A DNA stretch of 63,960 nucleotides, from positions 1-63,960 of the forward strand of contig JACMKX010000043.1 in assembly GCA_014379905.1 (NCBI GenBank), read 5' to 3'. Within the stretch, counting starts at the first letter, position 1. Each line of letters begins with the position of its first letter. A program made the position numbers and the translations under genes. The DNA comes from Ferruginibacter sp. (lineage in GTDB: Bacteria; Bacteroidota; Bacteroidia; Chitinophagales; Chitinophagaceae). A model generated the notes under the pieces. It had not been told where the DNA came from, made no database searches, and was given only the letters and a program-made list of their open reading frames with translations. This document shows, one piece after another, positions 52,089-59,196 of this stretch.

Positions 52089-52207
52089 AAACCATAGTCC
52101 ATAGCCTTCGTTATAATAAAATATATTTCCTTTGTTGAAACCTGACTATTGATCTAAATTTTTTGAGGACAGCTTCATCCATTTAGTCCGGCTATGGACT
52201 ATCGTTT
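52089..52207. repeat. Inverted terminal-like repeat pair (ATAGTCCATAG type)
   Basis: AAACCATAGTCCATAGCC (52089-52106) and the reverse complement of 52190-52207 (AAACGATAGTCCATAGCC) match at 17 of 18 bases and bracket about 83 bases of unrelated AT-rich DNA. They could be ends of a miniature mobile element or just two copies of a simple repeat; no flanking target duplication is clear. Confidence 0.55.
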
Positions 52208-52342
52208 ATGGACCATGAACAATCTCACCCTACGCCCTGCCGCAAAACCTCCCCTCTATTGTCGTTTTTACACAGCCATAATAATAATTTTATGTTGGAT
52301 GTTTGCATAGTAACGCAAATGATCAACTTTAAACTAAAAAAA

Positions 52343-52768
52343 ATGAGTACAACAACTAAAACAGTTTTAACCGTAGAGGCTATACCCGCTGTACCAGTGC
52401 AAAAAGCCTGGGGTAGTTTCACGCAACCGGAGCATATTGTTAAATGGAACCAGGCTTCCCCAGACTGGCATAGTCCGTGGAGCAAAAACGATTTGCGGGC
52501 AGGCGGTGCATTCAGTGCCCGCATGGAAGCAAAAGATGGAAGTATGGGTTTTGAATTCGGTGGTATTTATGATGTGGTTACTGAAAATGAATACATAGCA
52601 TATACATTAGGGGATGGTAGAAAAGTGACCATCACTTTTACAAAAGAAAACGATGGAACAAAAGTGGTAGAAACTTTTGAAGCAGAAGATACCCATTCCA
52701 TCGAAATGCAGCAGGGCGGCTGGCAGGTAATTATGGATTCCTATAAAAATTACACAGAGAGCCTTTAA
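52343..52768 (+). CDS. SRPBCC (AHSA1-type) family protein
   Basis: The start at 52343 (MSTTTKTVLTVEAIPAVPVQ) matches the family; an earlier in-frame ATG (52208) lies in the repeat region and is rejected. The 141-residue protein has the usual helix-grip strands: WGSFTQPEHIVKWNQASPDW, FGGIYDVVTENEYIAYTLGD, KVTITFTKENDGTKVVETFE, ending QGGWQVIMDSYKNYTESL. These small proteins bind hydrophobic ligands; the ligand is unknown. It is followed by a VOC gene and a GNAT gene in the same direction. Confidence 0.9.
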   Translation: MSTTTKTVLTVEAIPAVPVQKAWGSFTQPEHIVKWNQASPDWHSPWSKNDLRAGGAFSARMEAKDGSMGFEFGGIYDVVTENEYIAYTLGDGRKVTITFTKENDGTKVVETFEAEDTHSIEMQQGGWQVIMDSYKNYTESL

Positions 52769-52880
52769 TATTCTTATCCATACTGGGGTAGAAAATACCC
52801 GGGCCAAAAGCTTTATATTATTACAGAAGTGAAATAAATTAAGAAACAAACCCCCAAGGGGTGACATTAAAATAAAAAAA

Positions 52881-53324
52881 ATGCAAAATCAATTATATCC
52901 CTGCCTTTGGTTTGATGGCAAGGCAAAAGAAGCCGCCACATTCTATTGCAGCGTTTTTAAAAATTCAAAAATAACGGTGGATACGCCTATGGTGGTAAAC
53001 TTTGAAATCAACGGGCAGAAATTTATGGGCTTAAATGGCGGGCCGATGTTTCAATTCAATGAAGCCGTTTCATTGGTTATTGATTGTGCCGGCCAGGAAG
53101 AGCTTGACTATTATTGGAACGCGTTAACAGCCGATGGCGGAAAGGAAAGCATGTGTGGATGGCTACAAGATAAATACGGGTTAAGCTGGCAGGTTGTTCC
53201 TGTGGAGCTGGGCAAACTTATGACTGCAGGCAACCCACAAAAAGGAAATGCCATGATGCAGGCATTGATGAAAATGAAGAAATTAGATATTGCTCAATTA
53301 AAAGCTGCTTATGATGCAGGATAA
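52881..53324 (+). CDS. VOC-family protein, PhnB/3-demethylubiquinone-methyltransferase-like
   Basis: The 147-residue protein begins MQNQLYPCLWFDGKAKEAAT, and contains VDTPMVVNFEINGQKFMGLN, LVIDCAGQEELDYYWNALTA and GGKESMCGWLQDKYGLSWQV, the signature of PhnB-like VOC proteins. Most such proteins have no established substrate. A terminator follows. Confidence 0.9.
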   Translation: MQNQLYPCLWFDGKAKEAATFYCSVFKNSKITVDTPMVVNFEINGQKFMGLNGGPMFQFNEAVSLVIDCAGQEELDYYWNALTADGGKESMCGWLQDKYGLSWQVVPVELGKLMTAGNPQKGNAMMQALMKMKKLDIAQLKAAYDAG

Positions 53325-53345
53325 GATAGCGTTTTAAAGAATTAC

Positions 53346-53375
53346 GAACCGGCCACAATGCTGGTTCTTTTTATT
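53346..53375 (+). terminator. Rho-independent terminator
   Basis: GAACCGGC (53346-53353) pairs with GCTGGTTC (53360-53367, one G-U pair) around a 6-base loop, followed by five T and ATTT. It ends the VOC gene. Confidence 0.8.
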
Positions 53376-53414
53376 TACCGCCATACATTGCTACAATAGT
53401 AAATCTTTGTTTGC

Positions 53415-53422
53415 TAACTTTG
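53415..53422 (+). promoter_or_regulatory. -7 element TAACTTTG four bases before a start codon
   Basis: TAACTTTG matches the Bacteroidota -7 consensus TAnnTTTG exactly and ends only four bases before the ATG at 53427. A TTG at 53388-53390 is 24 bases upstream, slightly outside the usual spacing. If this promoter is active, transcription would start at or after the ATG, so either the mRNA is nearly leaderless or the real start is later. Confidence 0.35.
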
Positions 53423-53426
53423 CAGC

Positions 53427-53957
53427 ATGAGTTTATTTACCGATAAGAATATCAGGCTTGCTGATGTTACCGATATTCTCCTGATCGTTGACTTGCTCAA
53501 TCGGGCCTACCGCGGAGAGGACTCAAAAAAAGGATGGACAACCGAAGCACACCTTATTGCCGGCGATACAAGAACAAATGAGGCTTCGGTAAAAGAAGCC
53601 ATGGAAGAAACGGGGAGCGTACTCTTGAAATATACCAATGATGCACATGAAATAATAGGATGTGTGAACCTGCAAACACACGCCGATAAAATTTACCTGG
53701 GCATGTTTGCCGTTGCGCCACAACTGCAGGGCGGCGGCGTAGGCAAAAAATTATTGGCGGCAGCAGGAGAATATGCGTTGCAAAAAAGTTGTACCGCTAT
53801 TTACATGACAGTAATCTCTGTTAGAAATGACTTAATAGATTGGTATAAAAGGCATGGGTATGCTGATACAGGAAAGAAAAAATCTTTTGAAGAAGACGGT
53901 GTAAGCGGTAAACATTTACAGGAACTTGAATTTATCGTTTTAGAAAAAAAAGTATAA
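53427..53957 (+). CDS. GNAT-family N-acetyltransferase
   Basis: The 176-residue protein shows the acetyl-CoA loop QLQGGGVGKKLLAAAGEYAL (motif A, Q-x-x-G-x-G) and motif B DWYKRHGYADTG. The preceding strand (GCVNLQTHADKIYLGMFAV) and the N-terminus (IRLADVTDILLIVDLLNRAY) are typical. The small-molecule or protein substrate is unknown. It ends at a strong bidirectional terminator. Confidence 0.92.
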   Translation: MSLFTDKNIRLADVTDILLIVDLLNRAYRGEDSKKGWTTEAHLIAGDTRTNEASVKEAMEETGSVLLKYTNDAHEIIGCVNLQTHADKIYLGMFAVAPQLQGGGVGKKLLAAAGEYALQKSCTAIYMTVISVRNDLIDWYKRHGYADTGKKKSFEEDGVSGKHLQELEFIVLEKKV

Positions 53958-53992
53958 AAAAACCGGTCGCTTGATAAGTGACCGGTTTTTTT
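53956..53992. terminator. Bidirectional terminator
   Basis: AAAAAAACCGGTC (53956-53968) pairs with GACCGGTTTTTTT (53980-53992), with an inner CTT/AAG stem. It serves the GNAT gene (+) and the outer-membrane protein gene (-). Confidence 0.92.
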
Positions 53993-54006
53993 ATAATGCT
54001 GCGCTC

Positions 54007-54525
54007 TTATTTGAAACGAATATTATAAGTGGCACCAATACCTACATGAGATAAAGTTCCACCATCTTCCTTACTCAGAAAAACGCCGTTGTAAAAACCA
54101 AATACATTCCAGCTATAATTATGATAGCCTATCTGAGGTTTTACATAAAAACCACCATCAGCTTCCGAATTGGTTAAAAAGCTGTAACCAAGATCTGTAC
54201 CTGCAAAAAATCCTTTCGATTTAGGATATACCCTGATGAACGCACCTACGGGAATACTTCCAAAATCTTCAAAATTATCCTTGGCAAAAAAGTGATTGTA
54301 ACCCGTTGTTAAACCAATCCCCAGGTGTGGGGTCGACATTAATTGTCCTTTTAAATCCAATCCTGCAACAAAGCTGCTCACATCAGCAGCATCCCCTACC
54401 GGAACACCCAAAGATAAACCTGCTTTTAACCACGAATTTTTGCTTGTAATTTCTGTTGGTGTCTCCTGTGCAAAAGCCCCAAATGCAGTAAATGCAATAG
54501 CAGTTGCTAAAAATAACTTCTTCAT
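54007..54525 (-). CDS. Outer membrane beta-barrel protein
   Basis: The 172-residue protein has a signal peptide (MKKLFLATAIAFTAFGAFAQ) and short amphipathic strands (WLKAGLSLGVPVGDAADVSS, GIGLTTGYNHFFAK, VGAFIRVYPKSKGFFAGTDL, KPQIGYHNYSWNVFGFYNG), ending GIGATYNIRFK with a C-terminal aromatic. It resembles small eight-stranded OmpX/OMP_b-brl-type barrels. It is probably integral to the outer membrane. Confidence 0.88.
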   Translation of the reverse strand: MKKLFLATAIAFTAFGAFAQETPTEITSKNSWLKAGLSLGVPVGDAADVSSFVAGLDLKGQLMSTPHLGIGLTTGYNHFFAKDNFEDFGSIPVGAFIRVYPKSKGFFAGTDLGYSFLTNSEADGGFYVKPQIGYHNYSWNVFGFYNGVFLSKEDGGTLSHVGIGATYNIRFK

Positions 54526-54653
54526 ATTTTAGTTTTTGTTTAGCACTCTTTTTTCAGAAACCGTGCCAGTTTGCAGTTTGCATTTAATGGCAGTTATTAA
54601 GCAGTATATAAATACATCATTGACAAAACATTAATTTTGACTGCCACATAATA

Positions 54654-55685
54654 TTAAAATATAATGATAGCGTCTCCAAAAACGGGAAATCCCTGGCAGG
54701 TTAATACCCGGCCTTTTGCTATTTCTTCGTCCATTAATACCTCATTATACGCCATCCATATTTCCCCCGTCAGGCACGTGGCTGCGCAGCTTCCACACCT
54801 GCCTGCTTCACAACTATAGGGCAATGCTATTTTCAGTTCTTTTGCGGTGGCAATAATGCTTTTAGGATATTGTACTTTTAAAAAATGTGTTTTATGATTG
54901 ATGTGAATGGTTACAACATGCGCATTTGTATCCGGTGGCTTAGGCATAATAAGTCGCGGCAAAGGGCTAAAATCTTCTTTAATAATCTGTGATGATAATA
55001 TGCCGTTGGATCGCAGGCTTATTCCTGCCATGATCATATAATCAGCCGGGCCACAGGTAAAAAAAAGGGCTTTGTCTTTTTTTGCCGGGAGATATTCCAA
55101 TAATAAGTGACTCAGCAGCCAATGGCTGAGCCGGCTTTCCAAAACCTGCTGTTTGCTGCTGAATAAAAAACGAATACTAAAGCGACCATAGAATTTTTCC
55201 CTTAGCAATTGGAGTTTTTTATAAAAAATGGTATCCGCTTCCGTACGATTGCTGTAAATGAGTACAAGGCTTTTAGTGGTAGCCTGCAACAAATTTTTTA
55301 TCAAAGCAAAACAGGGTGTAATGCCACTGCCTGCCGCAAGAAAAAAAATGGTTTCATAATCTTCTTCTTCCGGCATCACGAAGAAGCCACTAATGCCCGA
55401 GCTAAACAAATGATCACCTATAGCAGCCCTGTAATTCATTAAGCGGGAAAATTCTCCGTTATCCACTTTCTTTACAGTAATAGCCAGCGGTTCATCGTTG
55501 GCAGATGAAATTGAAAAGGATCTTCTCTTTTCGCCAGTAGCTGTATTAAAAACAAGCGTGATAAATTGCCCGGGTTTGTAAACCGGTTGCCATCCATCCA
55601 TAGGCTTCAATACAAAAGTTTTTGCATCAGCTGTTTCCGAAACGACGTGTACAATCTGCAGCCTTTTGATAATAGAATCTTGCAT
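54654..55685 (-). CDS. Ferredoxin-NADP+ reductase fused to [2Fe-2S] ferredoxin (PaaE/HmpA-like)
   Basis: The 343-residue protein begins with an FAD-binding domain (FITLVFNTATGEKRRSFSIS, the RxYS-like FAD motif), an NAD(P)-binding domain (FFLAAGSGITPCFALIKNLL, FFTCGPADYMIMAGI), and a C-terminal plant-type [2Fe-2S] ferredoxin with four cysteines in SCEAGRCGSCAATCL and LTCQGFP. It transfers electrons from NAD(P)H to an oxygenase or other acceptor. The oxygenase partner is not next to it; the MpaB-like gene is about 8 kb away. Confidence 0.93.
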   Translation of the reverse strand: MQDSIIKRLQIVHVVSETADAKTFVLKPMDGWQPVYKPGQFITLVFNTATGEKRRSFSISSANDEPLAITVKKVDNGEFSRLMNYRAAIGDHLFSSGISGFFVMPEEEDYETIFFLAAGSGITPCFALIKNLLQATTKSLVLIYSNRTEADTIFYKKLQLLREKFYGRFSIRFLFSSKQQVLESRLSHWLLSHLLLEYLPAKKDKALFFTCGPADYMIMAGISLRSNGILSSQIIKEDFSPLPRLIMPKPPDTNAHVVTIHINHKTHFLKVQYPKSIIATAKELKIALPYSCEAGRCGSCAATCLTGEIWMAYNEVLMDEEIAKGRVLTCQGFPVFGDAIIIF

Positions 55686-55741
55686 CGGTATAAAAGTACT
55701 AAGTAATTCACTAATGCTTCGGGGCCTTTACTGCAAGGTTG

Positions 55742-55749
55742 TATCTTTA
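55742..55749 (+). promoter_or_regulatory. -7-like element TATCTTTA
   Basis: TATCTTTA (one mismatch to TAnnTTTG) lies 21 bases before the ABC ATPase ATG. No good -33 TTTG is at the expected distance. Confidence 0.3.
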
Positions 55750-55770
55750 AGCCTGATATAATTTTATAGC

Positions 55771-56766
55771 ATGGCATTATTACAGGTAAAGCATTTATCG
55801 GGAGCAGAAGAAGGTAAAACAACCATAAAAGATGTTTCTTTTACCCAGCAATCATTCGAAAAAATTGCCATCGCAGGAGAGACCGGCGCAGGTAAAACAA
55901 GCCTCTTGAAAATGATCGGGGGATTTATGCAACCTTTGTCCGGCGAAGTCTTATTAAACAATGAAAGGGTAAAGGGGCCTGATGAACAATTAATTGCCGG
56001 TCATAAAAAAATCGCTTACCTCAGCCAGCATTTCGAGCTGCGAAACAATTATAGAGTTCATGAGCTGCTGGATATGGCCAACCTGCTGGCACCCGCCGAA
56101 GCTGAAAGGATATACAGCATTTGCAGGATAGATCATTTACTCGGGCGCTGGACAGATGAACTCTCCGGTGGAGAAAAACAACGCATTGCACTGGCAAAGT
56201 TACTTAGTACTGCTCCCGGTTTATTATTGCTGGACGAACCTTTTTCCAACCTGGACATGATGCACAAACAGGAAATGAAAAATGTCATTCATGAATTGGG
56301 AGAGCAAATGAAGATCAGTTGTATATTGGTGTCGCATGATGCATTGGATATTTTATCATGGGCAGACACTGTTTTTTTTATGCGAAACGGGGCCATTATT
56401 CAAAGAGGTTCTGCCGAAGAATTATACAATCGCCCGGTTGACGAATATTGTGCTGCTTTACTGGGCGCTTTTAACCTGATAGACACTTCCTTAATTCCAT
56501 CTCTTCAGCCTGCAAACATGGAGCATTCCCGGCCGGATAAAGTTCAGAAAAAAATGTTTTGCCGGCCCGAACAGTTAACAACCGTTAGTGCTAACGAAGC
56601 CATTTTAAAAGGAACAGTAAAAAAAATATTGTATTGGGGAAGTTATTATACTATTGATATTTTAGTAAAGGGGCAATTGTTTTTTCTTCAAACACCTCAA
56701 CACAACTTATCAGTTGGGCAGCAAACGGGCGTGGAATTTGCTCCCGGTGAAAGATGGTATTTATAA
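55771..56766 (+). CDS. ABC transporter ATP-binding protein
   Basis: The 331-residue protein has Walker A GETGAGKT (36-43), the Q-loop in YLSQHFELRNNYRVHELL, signature LSGGEKQRIALAKLL, Walker B LLLLDEPFSNLD and a C-terminal TOBE-like region (FCRPEQLTTVSANEAILKGT). This is the layout of spermidine/sulfate/iron-type import ATPases. There is no permease or binding protein nearby, so its partner is encoded elsewhere. It is divergent from the PaaE-like reductase. Confidence 0.92.
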   Translation: MALLQVKHLSGAEEGKTTIKDVSFTQQSFEKIAIAGETGAGKTSLLKMIGGFMQPLSGEVLLNNERVKGPDEQLIAGHKKIAYLSQHFELRNNYRVHELLDMANLLAPAEAERIYSICRIDHLLGRWTDELSGGEKQRIALAKLLSTAPGLLLLDEPFSNLDMMHKQEMKNVIHELGEQMKISCILVSHDALDILSWADTVFFMRNGAIIQRGSAEELYNRPVDEYCAALLGAFNLIDTSLIPSLQPANMEHSRPDKVQKKMFCRPEQLTTVSANEAILKGTVKKILYWGSYYTIDILVKGQLFFLQTPQHNLSVGQQTGVEFAPGERWYL

Positions 56767-56770
56767 TATA

Positions 56771-56795
56771 AAGCAAACTTTATGGCTGTTTGCTT
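56771..56795. other. Weak hairpin after the ABC ATPase
   Basis: AAGCAAAC (56771-56778) and GTTTGCTT (56788-56795) form an 8-bp stem without a T run, five bases after the ABC ATPase stop. It may be a weak terminator. Confidence 0.35.
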
Positions 56796-56889
56796 GCAAT
56801 TGCCATCCGGTTTTCAGAAATTTATAACAATAGCAATTATGTAAGCATAGTAATTACATCATCTGCTGGTAAACATTAAAACAATTACA

Positions 56890-57351
56890 ATGAAAAAACT
56901 ATTTTACCTGGCCGCTGTACTGTTTGTAGGATTACAGGCCTGCAACCCTACAAAAAACGCAGGTGCTGATACTAAAGCTGGCGGGTTAACAGACACCTAT
57001 TGGAAACTGACCGAATTAAATGGCAAGGCAATTGGCGAGGCAAATGCCGGCCGCAGGGAAGTATATGTTATTCTCCGAAAACAGGATACACGTGTACAGG
57101 GCAATGCCGGTTGCAATGGATATGGAGGAACCTATACATTAGATCCCAATGGGTTCAACATTAAATTTTCTGCCATGATGCATACCCAAATGGCTTGTCC
57201 CGGCCTGGATGTGGAGAATGAATTCCTTAAAGTATTTGAAACTGCCGACAGCTATTATGTAAAAGACGGTATGCTCCAGTTAAACCGGGCAAGAATGGCG
57301 CCGCTGGCAAAATTTGTAGCGGTTGCCGGTAAGGCAGATAGTATGAACTAA
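56890..57351 (+). CDS. META-domain lipoprotein
   Basis: The 153-residue protein has the lipoprotein signal MKKLFYLAAVLFVGLQAC (Cys at 18) and one META domain (TYWKLTELNGKAI, GNAGCNGYGGTYTLDPNGF, FSAMMHTQMACPG, EFLKVFETADSYYVKDGML), as in the heat-inducible HslJ lipoprotein. META domains are linked to stress resistance in the periplasm or outer membrane. It has its own terminator. Confidence 0.92.
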   Translation: MKKLFYLAAVLFVGLQACNPTKNAGADTKAGGLTDTYWKLTELNGKAIGEANAGRREVYVILRKQDTRVQGNAGCNGYGGTYTLDPNGFNIKFSAMMHTQMACPGLDVENEFLKVFETADSYYVKDGMLQLNRARMAPLAKFVAVAGKADSMN

Positions 57352-57415
57352 ATAATTTGAAACCGGCCTGCTGTCAAATTCAAGCGGAAATTTAACTTTT
57401 ACATATTATTTTAAT

Positions 57416-57443
57416 AAAACCACCTCCTAAAGGGGTGGTTTTT
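57416..57443 (+). terminator. Rho-independent terminator
   Basis: AAAACCACC (57416-57424) pairs with GGTGGTTTT (57434-57442), with inner CC/GG pairs and a TAAA loop. It ends the META-domain gene. Confidence 0.8.
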
Positions 57444-57569
57444 AATTTGATAGAAGATATTACCAGTGTAAAGCCTCATTAAAGCGTAATTCCCGCAATT
57501 TTTTTTTTAAGTACTTATACAATATTAATACCCGCAGCCCGTTTATAGGGCTACCTTAATAAACCATCA

Positions 57570-58178
57570 ATGAAAAAACAATTACTATTGTTAGTGGCCA
57601 TCGGCTGCACAGTAACCTTTATGCAATCCTGCGCTGTAAGCTCGGCATCACAGCTTGACAGGGAAGTCGCAGTAAAACCATCCAAAGAATCCAATGTGGA
57701 GTGTTTTGTAGATATGAAAGATGGCAGCATCCGTCATTTTAAAACGCTGAAACTGGTAACAGGCGTATTTTGTGCTCCGCATTTACTGGGAGATAGAAAA
57801 GAAAAGATCAGCGCCGCTGATATAACAGCTTACCAAAATGCAAATCATTATGCCGTTTCGCAGGATAGGTTTAAAGATAATACACGCAGTAAATCCGCAG
57901 TAGAAACTTTACCTGGTTTTGCCGTAAGAATTGCTAAAGGCAAATTGAATATCTATTGCAAAAAATATTTTAACGGCACAGGCACAGCAGAACAGCTGTT
58001 CATACAAAAAGATGATGGCGACATCATGGCTTTTACTCCTGACGTGATGAATAGTTTGTTGAAGGAATATCCCGAAGCATCACAATTTTTTCAAAGCAGT
58101 AAAAGGATAACACCTGTTTCAAAAAGACTGCAGGCAACTGTGGCATTAATGAAAGAGCCGTTGCTTTCAAGGAATTAA
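57570..58178 (+). CDS. Lipoprotein of unknown function
   Basis: The 202-residue protein has the signal MKKQLLLLVAIGCTVTFMQS with acylated C21. The mature part contains VECFVDMKDGSIRHFKTLKL, the domain-like ISAADITAYQNANHYAVSQD, and a basic, helical end. I recognise no family. It is probably outer-membrane or periplasm anchored. A strong terminator follows. Confidence 0.82.
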   Translation: MKKQLLLLVAIGCTVTFMQSCAVSSASQLDREVAVKPSKESNVECFVDMKDGSIRHFKTLKLVTGVFCAPHLLGDRKEKISAADITAYQNANHYAVSQDRFKDNTRSKSAVETLPGFAVRIAKGKLNIYCKKYFNGTGTAEQLFIQKDDGDIMAFTPDVMNSLLKEYPEASQFFQSSKRITPVSKRLQATVALMKEPLLSRN

Positions 58179-58197
58179 TAAATAGATTAAAAAATTG

Positions 58198-58224
58198 AAA
58201 GCCCGCTGATGCGGGCTTTTTTAT
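58198..58224 (+). terminator. Rho-independent terminator
   Basis: AAAGCCCGC (58198-58206), loop TGAT, GCGGGCTTT (58211-58219), then further T. It ends the lipoprotein gene. Confidence 0.92.
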
Positions 58225-58318
58225 GTACCTGTAAAAGAGTTCCAAAAATTTGCGCACACGGAAGGAGCAGAGATGTTGGGTAATTAATTAATGAAAATCT
58301 CCGGCAACTATTCCCATG

Positions 58319-58347
58319 AAAAAGACCGGCTATGCCGGTCTTTTTAT
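58319..58347 (-). terminator. Rho-independent terminator (bidirectional)
   Basis: AAAGACCGGC and GCCGGTCTTT pair around TAT (58321-58343) with flanking A and T runs. It ends the glycine-zipper lipoprotein on the minus strand. Confidence 0.9.
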
Positions 58348-58366
58348 ATAATACTATTTTGTAAAC

Positions 58367-58942
58367 TTAATTGCCCGAAGTGTCTGCCGCCTTTTTATCT
58401 TTTTTCCTACCGAGGATGTATCCACCTGCTGCCCCAATTACACCGCCGATAACAGCACCTTTACCACCTTTGCCAATAACTGCACCGGCAACAGCACCAC
58501 CTACACCACCAATGATAGCACCTTTTGCAGAATTACTGATCCCTTTCTTTTTGGCAGGTTCAGCAGCAGGAACTGTTTCAGTACCTGTTGTGCCCGTGCC
58601 TGCAGTTTCTGTAGAAGGAGCAGGAGTAACCACCGGCGTTTGAGGGTCGGGTGTTACTACCGGGGCTTGTGTTGTTGAATTGTCTTTTGGAACGGGTTGG
58701 TTATATTTATTAGTTGTTTTACGTGGAGTTTGATTAGTTGATCTAACCGGGGGAGCTGTTACAAGAGGTTCCTGTGCTACGGGAGCCGTTTGTTGCATAG
58801 TTGCTGTATCGCTTGACAAACTGTTGTTGTGAGAAGAATCGGTTAACAATACCATATCCCTGTTGGTTTCTTCTTTCTTATCGCCACACGCTGTAAAAAT
58901 TACTGCTGAAGCAATTGCGAGGGGTAGTAATAATTTTTTCAT
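58367..58942 (-). CDS. Glycine-zipper lipoprotein
   Basis: The 191-residue protein has the signal MKKLLLPLAIASAVIFTAC with acylated C19, a Thr/Pro/Gln-rich linker of about 105 residues, and a glycine-zipper helical pair (about 137-178: AKGAIIGGVGGAVAGAVIGK, GAVIGGVIGAAGGYILGRKK) that could insert into a membrane or multimerise. A basic end follows. Such Gly-zipper lipoproteins are common in Bacteroidota and have no agreed function. Confidence 0.88.
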   Translation of the reverse strand: MKKLLLPLAIASAVIFTACGDKKEETNRDMVLLTDSSHNNSLSSDTATMQQTAPVAQEPLVTAPPVRSTNQTPRKTTNKYNQPVPKDNSTTQAPVVTPDPQTPVVTPAPSTETAGTGTTGTETVPAAEPAKKKGISNSAKGAIIGGVGGAVAGAVIGKGGKGAVIGGVIGAAGGYILGRKKDKKAADTSGN

Positions 58943-58982
58943 CTTAAATAGTTTTTTAGTTTTTTCCTGTGAATGATTAATA

Positions 58983-59014
58983 CAATTTTATGCCATAGTT
59001 ATGTATCAGACAAA
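58983..59014 (-). promoter_or_regulatory. Bacteroidota-type promoter on the minus strand
   Basis: On the minus strand TTTG (59014-59011) and TAAAATTG (58990-58983) are 20 bases apart, matching TTTG-N(17-23)-TAnnTTTG with one mismatch. The start of the Gly-zipper lipoprotein is about 40 bases downstream. Confidence 0.45.
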
Positions 59015-59090
59015 AAAAGATGAACAAGGTTTAGTTATTAAGAATCATTTAACAAGTTGAGAACAAGATGCCGGATGGTGATGCTGGTCA

Positions 59091-59124
59091 CTAGATACTA
59101 GATACTGATACTTGATACTAGATG
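59091..59124. repeat. Imperfect tandem GATACTAG repeat
   Basis: Copies of GATACTAG/GATACTTG are arrayed head to tail over 34 bases in the 254-base gap before the S9 peptidase. No gene is visible in this gap apart from the promoter above. Confidence 0.6.
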
Positions 59125-59196
59125 CCGCATATTGGCAGATTTCCTTCTATTACAAACACTTTATAAATTGGAACACCGCTCCCAGCATCCACTGTC

